From NCBI RefSeq assembly GCF_015832195.1, contig NC_052046.1, forward strand, positions 34,252,911 through 34,316,910: a DNA stretch of 64,000 bases, read 5' to 3'. Shown here piece after piece: positions 48,801-60,196 of this stretch; the stretch's first letter is position 1, and every line of letters begins with the position of its first letter. A program made the translations under genes and the position numbers. Below the pieces are notes generated by a model, which had not been told where the DNA came from, searched no databases, and saw nothing but the letters and a program-made list of their open reading frames with translations. This DNA is from Motacilla alba alba. Taxonomy: Eukaryota > Chordata > Aves > Passeriformes > Motacillidae.

Positions 48801-50560
48801 ATCAGAGGTAATAAATAAACAAAATCACCATGGATACTGTTTTCAAGTAATAAGATTCATGAGGAATTTTTATTTGGATCACAAAGAACATGAATCTGTT
48901 TTCAATTCAGGCTATATTTCATATGGGAAACTTTCTTCAAGCAACTTTGTCAAGCCTTGCATTGACTTCATTTTCTAAGGGTGCAACCAGGTGCAGGTCA
49001 TGGAAATGTGGTGCTGGATGTGCCTTATGAGATGCTTTGGGCAGCTGGAATCACATAGGCCTTGAGCCCATGGGTCTGCAGCCACCTTTCTGAAATGCCC
49101 AAAGTGTATACTTCTAGTTTGCTCCCATATTCAAAGGCTTTCCTTAACACACCATTTAGACCATCAGCAAAAAACCCAAAAACGTATAAGAGATCAACAC
49201 CCAGAGTGGCCAGAGTGTATGGTGAAGGAAATGATAAAACATCATTTTCCTAGGTTCACAGAATAACCAAGAGACCACCAGATGGAATTCCTATATAAGG
49301 CAGAAAGTATGTGAATCATTGTGTTTCAAGGAAAGCTGGAGAAATCACGAAAGTCCAAGGCACTTCTAGTGAGGAAAGATTCCTTCTTGTCTTAAAATCT
49401 TACTCAAACTCTGAGAAGTTCCTAGCACTCTTCAGAATACCAATACACTGTCTCTAATCAAGATCAATTTGTGATGCAAAAGAGCAAAAACCTATCCCTC
49501 TGGAAAAAAAAAGAATCTGTGTATTGGCAAATGTCAGCAAGGTAGGGAGGAGAGAGGTAGTAAAAGAGAAAATTTTAAGGAAAGAATTCCTTTTTTTAGT
49601 TTACTACTGCCACAGAGAACCAAAAATCTCTATAAATACATCTCAAAACCAGAGTTATGGCAGGTACATAACTGTTTACCTTATGCTTCATCTATATTTT
49701 CATTGGAAAACCATTGGACCTTTCAAAAATACAGAATGTGTGTGTTTCCCCCCCTCTAGTTTCTAGTTTTGTGGGTTAGGTTTAACGGCATGTTTTTATT
49801 TTTCCATCCTCAGCAGACTCAAATCTCTCCTAAGAGTTTAGACCTTTGAGTTTCTGTTTAAATCCTTTGCATATAAGTGATCAGAACCATGAACAATAGT
49901 ACAAAGAGAATTTATTTTGCTGGCCAGTAGTTGTGTGTAGCTATGTCTGTTTATAACACTTTACATCCTCCTTTTAACACTCCTCCTAACACTTTACCAT
50001 CAACCTCCTTTTACCCACCACTTTTAACCTCCAGCATTAATTTTTTTCACAACTGAATGAATGCAACAACTCTCAGTTATCCCATGACCTGTATGCTTAT
50101 AGCTTATAATCACTGCAATAGATCAGGACTTTATTGAAAAAACTTGTTATTAGTGCTCAAGTACATGAGTTTGTGTTTTATACACTGAACATTTTTCTAT
50201 TTCTTGTTTACAAGGTCATCCTACGCTTCTCAAATGGTATTTTCCTAAGAAATAGTAGCACTTAGTTATCACATGCCTGCACTTTTCACCCTGAAATTTG
50301 CGGCCAGTTTTTCACTTTCTAAGTTGAACATTTGTTGAGGATTTCTGCATGAGAGGTAGAGCAGAGAGCTTGTAAAAGTGCTGGTCCCTTGCTGCCTGAG
50401 CAGGGGAGATGCAACCTAGTGCCAGCTCCACTCCAGCAGTGGGGCCAGGAATGCAGACACGGCCACTACTCTTGTAAATCCAAGTATGAGAAACATCTGG
50501 AAAATATTGCTTTTCATATATGAAGAAATATTGCTTTCACATATGAATGAGTTTAAACTT
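45801..50560. other. Unique A+T-rich non-coding DNA, no gene recognised
   Basis: No coding signal; frames at most 85 codons. A short (AT)n run lies at 46305-46318. Near its right end, 50502-50547 carries an imperfect 22-base tandem duplication (AAATATTGCTTTTCATATATGA-like), listed separately. Confidence 0.65.
50502..50547 (+). repeat. Imperfect 22-bp tandem duplication
   Basis: Copies at 50502-50523 and 50526-50547 share AAATATTGCTTT and a following CATATGA-like end, with a few differences. A local duplication just before the GGGTTTTTTT tract. Confidence 0.75.
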
Positions 50561-50593
50561 GGGGTTTTTTGGGTTTTTTTGGGTTTTTTTTGG
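50561..50593 (+). repeat. GGGTTTTTTT decamer tract
   Basis: Three G runs (GGGG, GGG, GGG) separated by six or seven T. It is the same motif as at 27366-27401, 23 kb away, and lies about 140 bases from the end of a CR1 copy. Confidence 0.88.
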
Positions 50594-50729
50594 TGTGAAT
50601 GCAATTAATGCAAGAATAAGTAGATAGAAACCCTTTTAACTTCTCTTTCTGGGTTTAGGAGAAGGACACAAATGTGTTATGAGGTGCTCCACAGTTGACA
50701 GGACACAAGTGTGAAACAGAACAGGAATG

Positions 50730-51185
50730 ATGGAATCATAAAATCATTAAGATTGGAAAATACCTTCTGGGTCATCAAGTCCAAGTGTCAACCACATACA
50801 ACCAACATGTTCACCTTTACACCAGGTCCTCAAGTACCATATGTACATATTTTTTGAACACTTGCAGGTGGCAGCCATCACCTTGCTGGGCTGTCTGTAC
50901 CAATGCTTTACAACCTTTCTAGCGAGAAAATTTCCTTAATATCCAATCTAAATCTTCTCCAGTGCAACTTGAGGCCATTTCCTCTCATCCTGTCACTGGT
51001 TGCCTGGGAGAAGAGGCTGACCCTTACCTGGCTAAAGCCTCCTTTCACAGAGTTGTAGAGAGTGATAAGGTCCCCCTTGAGACTCATTTTCTGCAGGCCA
51101 AACACCCCCCAGCTTCCTCAGCTGATCCTCATTAGAGTTGTGCTCCAGCCCCTTACATAACGTTGTTGCCCTTCTCTCGTATACC
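50730..51185 (-). mobile_element. CR1 LINE, 5'-truncated, about 455 bp
   Basis: A minus-strand CR1 copy whose 3' terminus is at the left (ATGGAATCATAAAATCATTAAG on the plus strand). The tail blocks are clear (GTCATCAAGTCCAAGTGTCAACC, GGCAGCCATCACCTTGCTGGGC). From 51105 down to 50908 the minus-strand frame is open for 65 codons and follows the CR1 ORF2 C-terminus well: MSLKGDLI, then [11 protein letters not shown], then [10 protein letters not shown] and RGNGLKL. This is the best-preserved protein remnant in the window, which suggests this insertion is younger than the 7.2-kb copy. It is truncated well after the catalytic core and therefore inactive. Confidence 0.95.
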
Positions 51186-53854
51186 TACTGGACAGACTGG
51201 TTTGAACAGGACCACATTTTTTGGAGAAGAGGGCCATCATGCAAACAAGGTTCTTATTCCCTCCCCCCAGCTCCTGTACTCCCAGTCCTGTCCCCTTTAT
51301 AGATGCTACATTCCCTTATTTTGCTGCCAGTAATGTGACAGGATGCATCATCTACCTGCTTCACCTACATGTATTTGAAATCTATTTGGTATGAAATAAC
51401 TTTACAAAGTAGAATATTCAGAATATTTTTAAGAAAATGCCAAGTCACCAGGGACAAAATCCACCCCTAAATATATGCTGTTGCAGTTTTCTTTTTAATT
51501 TCTTTGTCCCTCATAATTCCTGCCTTAATAGCCATCATTTCCATCTTGTGTGCTGATTTACTGTAGGACACTGCAGGAAACAGTTTGCATTAAGATAGAT
51601 TAGGTCCACTTTATTAACCCTGTCAAAGAATTCAGTTATCTTATAAAAAAAAAAGTATTAAATTAGTCTCACACAATCTATCTCTGGTAAAACTGTACTA
51701 TATTTTATTATTTTCATTTGCTTTCATGCCCTTGGCTCTACTTTTCTACAAAAAGCTTCTAAAGGCTTTACACAGTACTGAATAAAATCTTCTGCATCAG
51801 AAAGAACACTCTGTGTTCCTTCCACATACCACCTTTGCCCTCTTGGTTAAAATGCAGGTACTAATCTGCCATTGCCCCATTCCAGCTTTTACTAATATAT
51901 TAAATTTCTTGGTGTGGCAAAACTGTACTTTTGCAATTTTTACTAATGCTTCCAATATTCTACAGCAGTTTCCCCCCCGACCTCCAGTTCCCCAATGCTT
52001 CTCCTCACTTCAGTGTAAGTTGGGCCTGCATGTTAGATGTTGCAAAACACTCATTCCTATTTTCTGTACAAATTTCTGCTACAAAATCCATCATTCACCA
52101 ATTGGAAATATGAGCTGTCTAGTGAAAAGCATACAGAGCTATAGGAGATTCTTTTACCCATAGCGAATCAACAAAAATAAGATGGAATTGGGCAAAATTT
52201 ATCTGCTAAATTTTCACAAAAATCAAAGCCAAGATTTTGCAAGATTGAATTATCAGTGAGTCTCACAAACCTACAAAGAGCAATAGCTAAGTCTACAACA
52301 GTGATTATGCAGTTACAGATTTTCTGTCTAGAACAACCTCTTTCAGACATCTGTGGTAGGCCACTTTTTGACCTGCTACTTACCTCACAGACACATCGTG
52401 AAGCTGGGCCAGTTTTATTAAAAGGTTGTGATACTCACTTCACAGCTGCAACCCAACATAATTATTAGAAGTCTTATGTGTCAGACTGATTTGCAGTGGA
52501 GAATCAGTAGTGTCAGTAGAAAATATGAAAACAGAGCATATATATATTTTTGACTAGTACCTTATAATGCATTATCTATAATGAAGCTAAAAATCACTCA
52601 ACTTTTATTCTAGCAGCAAGTGTATAGACAGATAAAATATGATCTTATAGATCTTTCAAATGAGGGACCTACTATCAGTAAAACTATTTTAAATGTGGGC
52701 TTATATACCTTTATTTTCCACATTATTTCTAATCTATGTCGGTAACAAAAAATTATCACACTTGAGAAGAAGAGTAATCTATGTGTAACCTACAATATTC
52801 AGGAAATTAAGATGACATATTCTTCTGGTCTTTCCAGAGTCACAAAATGCAGTGTATTAGAAACATAAATATCTGGAAATTATTCTAAAATAAGCTTTTA
52901 TGTAATTGCTTTCCCCCATCACTTCAAACTAATTTACAAAGGATTTTTACAGAGTTCTTTTCTTCCATGAATCTTCAAATGTCATCATCACATTTACAAG
53001 TTCCTAAAGGATCATAACCATTTAGTAGATCGATGTTAAAACAGTGAGACACAATCTTAACATTTCCTTGCAAACTAGGAAATAAATATTTTTAAATCAA
53101 AATTTCAGTCATTTCTTCCTAATTTGCACTAACCTTGAATGAAGAGGACTGAGAAAGGCTCAGTCATTGTACTAAGGAAAGGTTACATACGTTCACTTCC
53201 CTCACAGCTTGAGAGAGAGTACAGACCCCCAGCATGGCTGGTCCTAAAAGGAGTGAGACAAAAATGCTCAGAGCCTGTATTTCTCAATGCATTAGGCTGT
53301 GCTTCTGGCAGGTGTGGATTTCCCTATAAAGGGAAATAAATATTACTGCTCCTTGTTGATCATAAAGTTTCATAGGGACTTCCCAGGAGAATGATGCAAA
53401 GAGCAAATGGTGGATTCTCCTTAGAGAACATCCTGACAGCATTGGTCTGATCAGAAATCAGAGAAAAAAGTAAACTACATTTCAGGGTGAAAGATTGTAA
53501 GCCAAATAGTTTAGTTTTCAAGACTTTGCTATGCAAATTGAGGCCAAAGAGAAGAAAAAGAAAAAAATAATTTAAAAAAGATTACAGAAGTGATATACAC
53601 TCAAAAAACGCCAGGAACAGAATAGGATTGCAGTGGTCTGTATATCAGAATTATCACTCACAAAGTCATCATGCCTGAGACGGGGGTTAGTGACCTGCAC
53701 AGATAGCTGGTTCCTGTGAACACCAGGGATATTGCCATTACCAAGAGAGGCACTAAGGCATGCCTTTTCCTGCACTCCAATTGATGATGGCAACCTGAAT
53801 ATGCACATTTACCTGTGTCCCCATAAAACAGCAGGCATTTCCTAATTACAAACA
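51186..53854. other. Unique non-coding DNA, no gene recognised
   Basis: A 116-codon plus-strand frame at 51813-52163 is cysteine- and phenylalanine-rich but resembles no family known to me and has no splice or promoter context. No mobile element recognised beyond the CR1 end. Confidence 0.6.
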
Positions 53855-53901
53855 ATTTAGAAGTATTTAGAAGTGTATTGCATTTAGAAGTGATTGGAAG
53901 T
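53855..53901 (+). repeat. ATTTAGAAGT short tandem repeat
   Basis: Three exact copies of ATTTAGAAGT (53855-53864, 53865-53874, 53882-53891) and a degenerate fourth (GATTGGAAGT). A small local amplification. Confidence 0.8.
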
Positions 53902-56900
53902 ATCAAGAACCCAAAATATTATGGCTGCAGTAAAATATCAGTCAGGTTTCTGATCATTTCTTGAAGGGCTGCTGGGAAGACTGCAATTCCAATATCTAAT
54001 GGCAGGCCAGTTCAAGCCAGTGCTGGCTTTTGTGTCTAGGAGCAGAGAGGCAAATGTTCTGCTTCAGAGCAGGAACAAGCAAGTTAGTGGCTTACAGGAG
54101 CTGAGACGTGGCTCATGTTGAGGTGTGAGGCTAAACAAAACAGAGGTGAAATATTTCATAAGCACTGCACCGTCTAATTCTGCTCACACTTGCTTATAGG
54201 CTCTAAGCTGGTCATAGGTAGATTTGATCCCTGGTCATTGGAGTCTCACAAAACTTTGGGCTTTCTGAACATTCACAAAATAGTCTTAAGAAGATGTACT
54301 TGAGAAGTCCTTGATGTACTTGTTTTGCTTTCAAATTGTCTTTGAACAATTAAGACTACAAAGAAAAGTGCTTTGTAGAGAAAAGGATATTACTGACATG
54401 AGCTGGTACACCAGCCAGGGGGAAAAAGTTCATGAAGGAGAATTTCTGCTGGGATCATTCTACTAGCCTGAATAGCATGACAAAATGATAAAAAATGATA
54501 AGAAAATGAACATCAGTACTCGCCCTGAGTACAGAGACCTGGAAGGAATATCAGCTGGTCTGCAGCCAAAAAAGCAGCAAGCAATTAACACAGCCTGGAG
54601 AAATCTTCTGCCAACATCAATTGCTGCACATTGATACTCTAGCTTTTGCTTATCTTTTTATACTCCAAGGCAAAAGGTAGGCTGGGGTGTGTAGCTCTGT
54701 CATGGTACTGCAGAAGTAGTTTTTGACTAATGTAAGGTTGTGCAGGGATTGAAGAAAAGACAAGCACTACTATGATGCTCCACTAACTTTGCTGGGCTGG
54801 ACTTCACACAGTGCACTGTAAGAAGCATAACGCGTAACTTGCTAGAAAGCATCTGACATTAAGAACTATATCCTTGAGTTCATTTTTTAAGGAAGTTAGA
54901 TTTTTAATTTATTCCATATTCTTTATACCTTTCCAAACTGGACATATCTGTTGCAATGTAGGCTATAAATTCAAATATACAACTCGGTCTTCTTAAACAT
55001 AATTTCTAAAATCCAGGACATATCTATAAAGATCAAGGCATAATGCAAAAAAAAATGAAAAAGGTAAAGGTTTCTGACAAGGTCTGACTACAGAAGAGCA
55101 CAGCAGCTGTAAAAAGTCTTTGTCAGGGTTTTCCCTCCAACAATGTCACACTTCAGTAAAGTATAGAGGTACAAAAACAAATCTTGCAAAGGCTGTGAAG
55201 TGTTAATCTCCCACAGCATTAAAAGTGTTGTGAACAGCATGGAACAAGCAGCGTTTGCTCACAGCAATTAGGACCAAGGCCGGTGAAATCTCAGAAATAC
55301 ATTAGCTTGCAAATTTGAAAGGATTAGAAAATATATTCTAGGGCTTGCTTCTGTGGAATAAGGGGGAAAAAGTGTGTCAGTCTAAGATCTCAATAAGTTC
55401 AAATTATTTAACTATGTAGTTGCCAAATATTGACAGTACTTGGAAATTGTACTTAATGGAGATTTAACCACCTCTGACTTCAGAGGAGTCCCTTGAACAG
55501 TAAGGGAAAAAAATTGACAGATTTTCCAAATTACTAAACAAAGGACAAATTAGCATAGTTTCACTGTTTAAAGAAATAGAGGAGATATATGATACAACCA
55601 AAACAAGTGAAATAGATCTCAATTTACTATTTATTTCTTTCCTGCGGATGCTTGAATATCTCCTATTCCAGGACATCTATCCTTCTTGAAATTGTTTCTT
55701 CATTGGTAAGGAAATTGGGCATATGTCAAGAGCTTGCTATGGTTCCCTAGGTAGTAATGGCTTCTAGATACTGCTATGAAAATTTTTTTCAGTTCCGCAT
55801 ATCAGAGCAACCAAGCAAACACTACCTAATCGTTCAAGGAATTTCATCATTTGAGAAATGTTTTTTCTGGAAAGCAGAGTTTTCTCATTTAAAAAAAATA
55901 AAATTAAAAAGCATATATGTTTAATGGTAGAGAAAAAAGACTGACATAGTTAAAAAGCATGGTCCATTCCAAATACAGAAATTATCTTACTGATGGACAT
56001 CCAGTCACATGTGTCCACCTATAGAGTATACAGCAGATAAAGAAAGGCAAATATTTTTAACAGTCATTCTAAACATATTGTCAAAAGAAGCTAAAATAAA
56101 TGTATTTTCATTCAAAAACTATCATGAAGTCTAGTACTACTATGAATATACAGTTCTGCCAGTGCTAAATAATCTGTGGTGGAAGCCTGAAAATGAAGTC
56201 ATGTCTTCTGCCTCTAACTGGATCCTGAAGCCCAACTGCATTATTTATTACTCAGCTTCTTCTTAGGTCAGCATTTAGAGTCTTCTTTCCAGCATTTCCC
56301 AAACTCAAGTCTCTCAATATAATATCTTTATTTCCAGCTAAAACTGCCCACATGACCCACAGAAATAAAGTATGTGAACAAAGGTAGAAAACAGGTGCCG
56401 TGCTACCTTAGAAACATTTCCCAGAAAGTCTCACTAACTCAAGGTAGTGGGATGGGCTCCGATTAAACAAAATCCTGTCCTCTCACATAGGCTCTGTAAA
56501 AACTGTCTAGCTATCAACCAGTCCCACTTTTCTTTTTCTGTCAGGATCTAGGATTTATATCTGCCAAGATAAGCCATTTTAATTTAGCAGAAAAACTTGT
56601 TCTTACTCAACCTTTCCAAGGTGAAACAAAGCCGCAGCTTTCTACAGATGTAAACTTATTATTACTATATTCCTGTCACTGTAAAGTAGTGAGACTAATA
56701 CTATTAAAATAGTTTCAGCTATTGATAGAAAATCAACAATGAAAATCTCTCTTGATTGTTTCTAGGAGATTGATTTTGTGTTTTTCCTGACACTTTAGTA
56801 AAAAACAAAAATGTCCTGCAGTGCTGAAACAGAATAGCTTAAGCAACTATAGTTGAATATTTATAAAGAGAATTTTCAAATGAGTAGTGGTAAGTTTTCA

Positions 56901-59900
56901 ACAAAACGTGCTGCTAAGAATTTAATACAGTGAAGGAATATAACAACATAGGCAACTGCTCTGAATTTAAATGCTGAAATAACTAATACAAGCATTAGTA
57001 TTTCCAGTTAAGAGTTAATGAGTCACCTATTTCCCAAACCAAGATTTTGCAGAATATCTATTAATTTCAAATATGCTGGTATATCTTAAAAGTTTGTAAA
57101 CATATTCAGTAAAGTCCAAAGAGAGGAAAGAACTGTAAGAATACTGAGTTACTGAATAAATGGAAATGCCTGCAGGTTGCTTGATCACAGTTTTTTGGTC
57201 AGAAGAAGATAACCTGGGATTTAGACCGGTTTCATTCGACAGTTATGCTTAAAATACTGGTGTGATATTCCAAGCAATGTATTCTAACCTGAAGTGTATT
57301 TCTCAAAGAGGATTAAATAGGAAACATCTATCATTGCAGAGTAGGTTCATTAACAAACTGGCTTACCCTAAGGACTGATTATCCAAAGAAAAAAGATACA
57401 GAGGTCAAGGTCATACACTTGAAGGTAAAAAGAATTTCTGTGACAGACTGTGGGCTCATCAGGTTCAAGCATATGAAGAAAAAAAGTATTTATTTAAAAA
57501 AGAATGACTACAAGGTACTAATGTAAATTGTTTGTGAAACAAACCAAATGAAAACCTAAAGTATTTCAAAATATATTGTTTTAAAGGAAGTCTTAATCTG
57601 CAAATCAATGGCATATCCTTATCTGGAAAACCATTCAGAACCCACATTCCCATAAGATAAGTTTAGACAAAATTAATATGGTCTTCTAGAATGGCCTTGA
57701 AAATAATGTTTTCTTGGTGGACAATATATAAGTCTGTCTAACATAAGACTGATAAAAACCAATTGATTTCCTCAACCGAAGATATGGAGGCTGTATTCTG
57801 TAAATACACTAAATACAATGTATATCAATCCTCACTGAGGAAGAAGTCTTCTTTGAGCTAAAAAGGAAATAAGTTGGCATAACTTGACCATGAGGAGTTT
57901 ATGGTGACCTAAAAATTCATATCCAAAGGAACACTCACAAACAAATAACTGAAATAAAAGCAACTATCAAAAAACAATAAATAAAAACAATTAGAGCAAT
58001 GCTTAAATGAACATGGTTTCCAGCAGTTTCTGGAAATGCAGCCAGCCATCAGGAACTCCCTGTGTGCTGACATAAATTCCCTGGGTTTTCTTCTTTCATC
58101 TTCTTTTGTGTTGACCCAAGAAGACATATTCAAGTCGACATATGGTTTTTTTTTTTCCAATTCATCTTGCAAAGTGAATGCTTGCAAAGCGGATATTTGC
58201 AGCAGGATAGTAAAATATGCATATGTCTCCATGAAGGGACTGCATGTAGGGCCACAGAGAACTTCAAGCTCTAGATTACTTTTCCTTGATTTATCAGCTC
58301 AATGTTTCATTTTTAGTTTGGTGTTCATTTCATTTCAAAGTAAATATGGGTGCCACTACTTTTCAGAACTCTAAGAGACTGGTGTTTCATTATCTCTAAT
58401 TAGGGAGTTTCTTTACTTTCATGCTTGTTCATAGCTTGTATTTCTGTTAATGGGAATTCTATTTGTGCACTGATTTGAGAACAGAGCTCTCAGATATCAT
58501 GTAAATCACTTTACGGATGACTGGCCATTGCTGACCAGCTGAGCAAACTGATATTCTCATGCATTACTTGTCAGAAATTGTATTTAGACTAGAAAAAGAT
58601 ATTTTAAGAGTTCCGAAGGGCAGGGTAAGTGGAAAATGAACAATTTAAATTAGGATAGGAGCACCACAAAGGCATTAGTTCAGGTCATCCAAAGAAAATG
58701 ATCACACTTAGCCCCTCTGAGAACTCTTTGAGCCACACGGCTCATACACCCCAGGTAACACAGGGTGGAATTCACTCCCAAACAGAATTTATCTGCCTCC
58801 TGTAGGCTAGCTAATCTTGCTCCATCTCTAACCAAGCAGGAAAAACACAGGAGTAAACCTCCACTGGGAAATATTTGTGCTTTTTTCCAATAACTGGATG
58901 ACCAGTGCAGGATGTCAATCTTTTAGTCTAAAATCATGATCTGAATCCCACCCAGAGTGTGGGACACTTTAGGAGAAATGTAGGACACTTTGGGGGGGGT
59001 CCTTGAGTGCAAATTAGCTCTCTCTTTTGTGGAAATAATCTAGATTCTACTGCAGTAGCCTTACATGCTTTCTCAGTAATAAGCTTCTATGTTCCTTTTT
59101 CCAGCCAGAGTAGAAGTAGTCCCACAGCAGGACATAATGTTACTTTCTAATAGAGTTATTATTTTGCTACTTTGCAGATAGGACAGAGCAGCAAATTGAG
59201 CAGCAGTTGTAGGAATGCTGTTTAAAAATCCCAAACAAGAAACCTTTAACCTTGTGATCTGACTGCCATAAAAGCCTGTTCATCATCTCAAGCTTGAATA
59301 CATGCATAAGGCTTATAGTGAAAAGTGAGCCTATAAAATACATGCAGGAAAACAGGAAAACAAACTTTGCTGTCCCAGAATGTGGGAAAGACTAGCAGTC
59401 TCATGCACAACTGTTGAAATTATAAAGAGAACCAGTGTCAAGGATGTGGCCAGGATACTGAGGCTGAATTTCCAATTTGATTCTTTGTGCTAAAAGTAAT
59501 AAATGAGCCATTGCAAAAAAAACAAAAAAACAATAGATGAACAGACAAGGAGAAACATTGCACAGTAATTAAATTTCATTCCTGAAAAGCACAAGAGCTT
59601 GTGTATATGATATACAAATTAAATCCTTTTTTGTTCTAATGTGTTGGGCCCTTTTGTTTTGTGATTCTTTTGCTTCTCACACCTTTCTTTTTTGACTATG
59701 AGAAAAGTAAAACCAGACAACTTCATTAAATAAGACCATTATAATGAGAGCTCAGATTTCCTAAGTCATTATAAAACTTCCTAAATAAACAGAGTGATCA
59801 TGTGAAAACAGTTTCAATGGCAATTGACTTTACATCAGAGGTGAAAAAAAAATGGAGATAAAAAGATGCTTGTGATAAAAACATGCCTGACTTCAAAAAA

Positions 59901-60012
59901 ATTGCATTTTGTAGCAGAGTGATGCCTAGTTTTAAACACTTTTCTTCCATTTCCTATACTTGAATGCCTTAATTCCCATCAAAGAGAATCTCGGAGATAT
60001 GTCTACTTGCAA
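53902..60012. other. Unique A+T-rich non-coding DNA, no gene recognised
   Basis: About 6 kb with no gene, RNA or mobile-element signal. The largest overlapping frames (58036-58374 plus, 57909-58232 minus) oppose each other and look like chance. A run of eight G occurs at about 58992-58999. Confidence 0.65.
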
Positions 60013-60050
60013 ATATATATATATATACACACACACATATATATGTATAC
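60013..60050 (+). repeat. Compound (TA)n(CA)n(TA)n microsatellite
   Basis: About seven TA units, then about five CA units, then further TA and GTATAC. The TA part can extrude as a hairpin. Ordinary compound microsatellite. Confidence 0.93.
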
Positions 60051-60177
60051 AACATACACATGATGGTTTTGTCTTCTGAATGTGATTCAGGGAGATTTAC
60101 TTCAATGAGTATGAGTCCTTTTTCTTCTCTTCTTTTCTTTCTTTCAGCCACACAAAGAAATGACGCCCCAGTGAACT

Positions 60178-60196
60178 TTGTCACCAGGTGGCTTTT
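60178..60196 (+). promoter_or_regulatory. Candidate CTCF-type motif
   Basis: TTGTCACCAGGTGGCTTTT agrees with the 19-base CTCF consensus at about 13 positions by eye, including the central CACCAGG and the GGC that follows. CTCF sites mark insulators and loop anchors. The flanking positions are poor, so real binding is uncertain. Confidence 0.3.

Noticed and set aside
49741..49790. GGGTTAGG word suggesting an interstitial telomere repeat
   Set aside because: Only a single isolated copy; no TTAGGG array.
51813..52163. 116-codon plus-strand frame rich in cysteine and phenylalanine
   Set aside because: Pyrimidine-rich sequence lowers stop frequency; no signal peptide logic, domain or splice context supports a gene.
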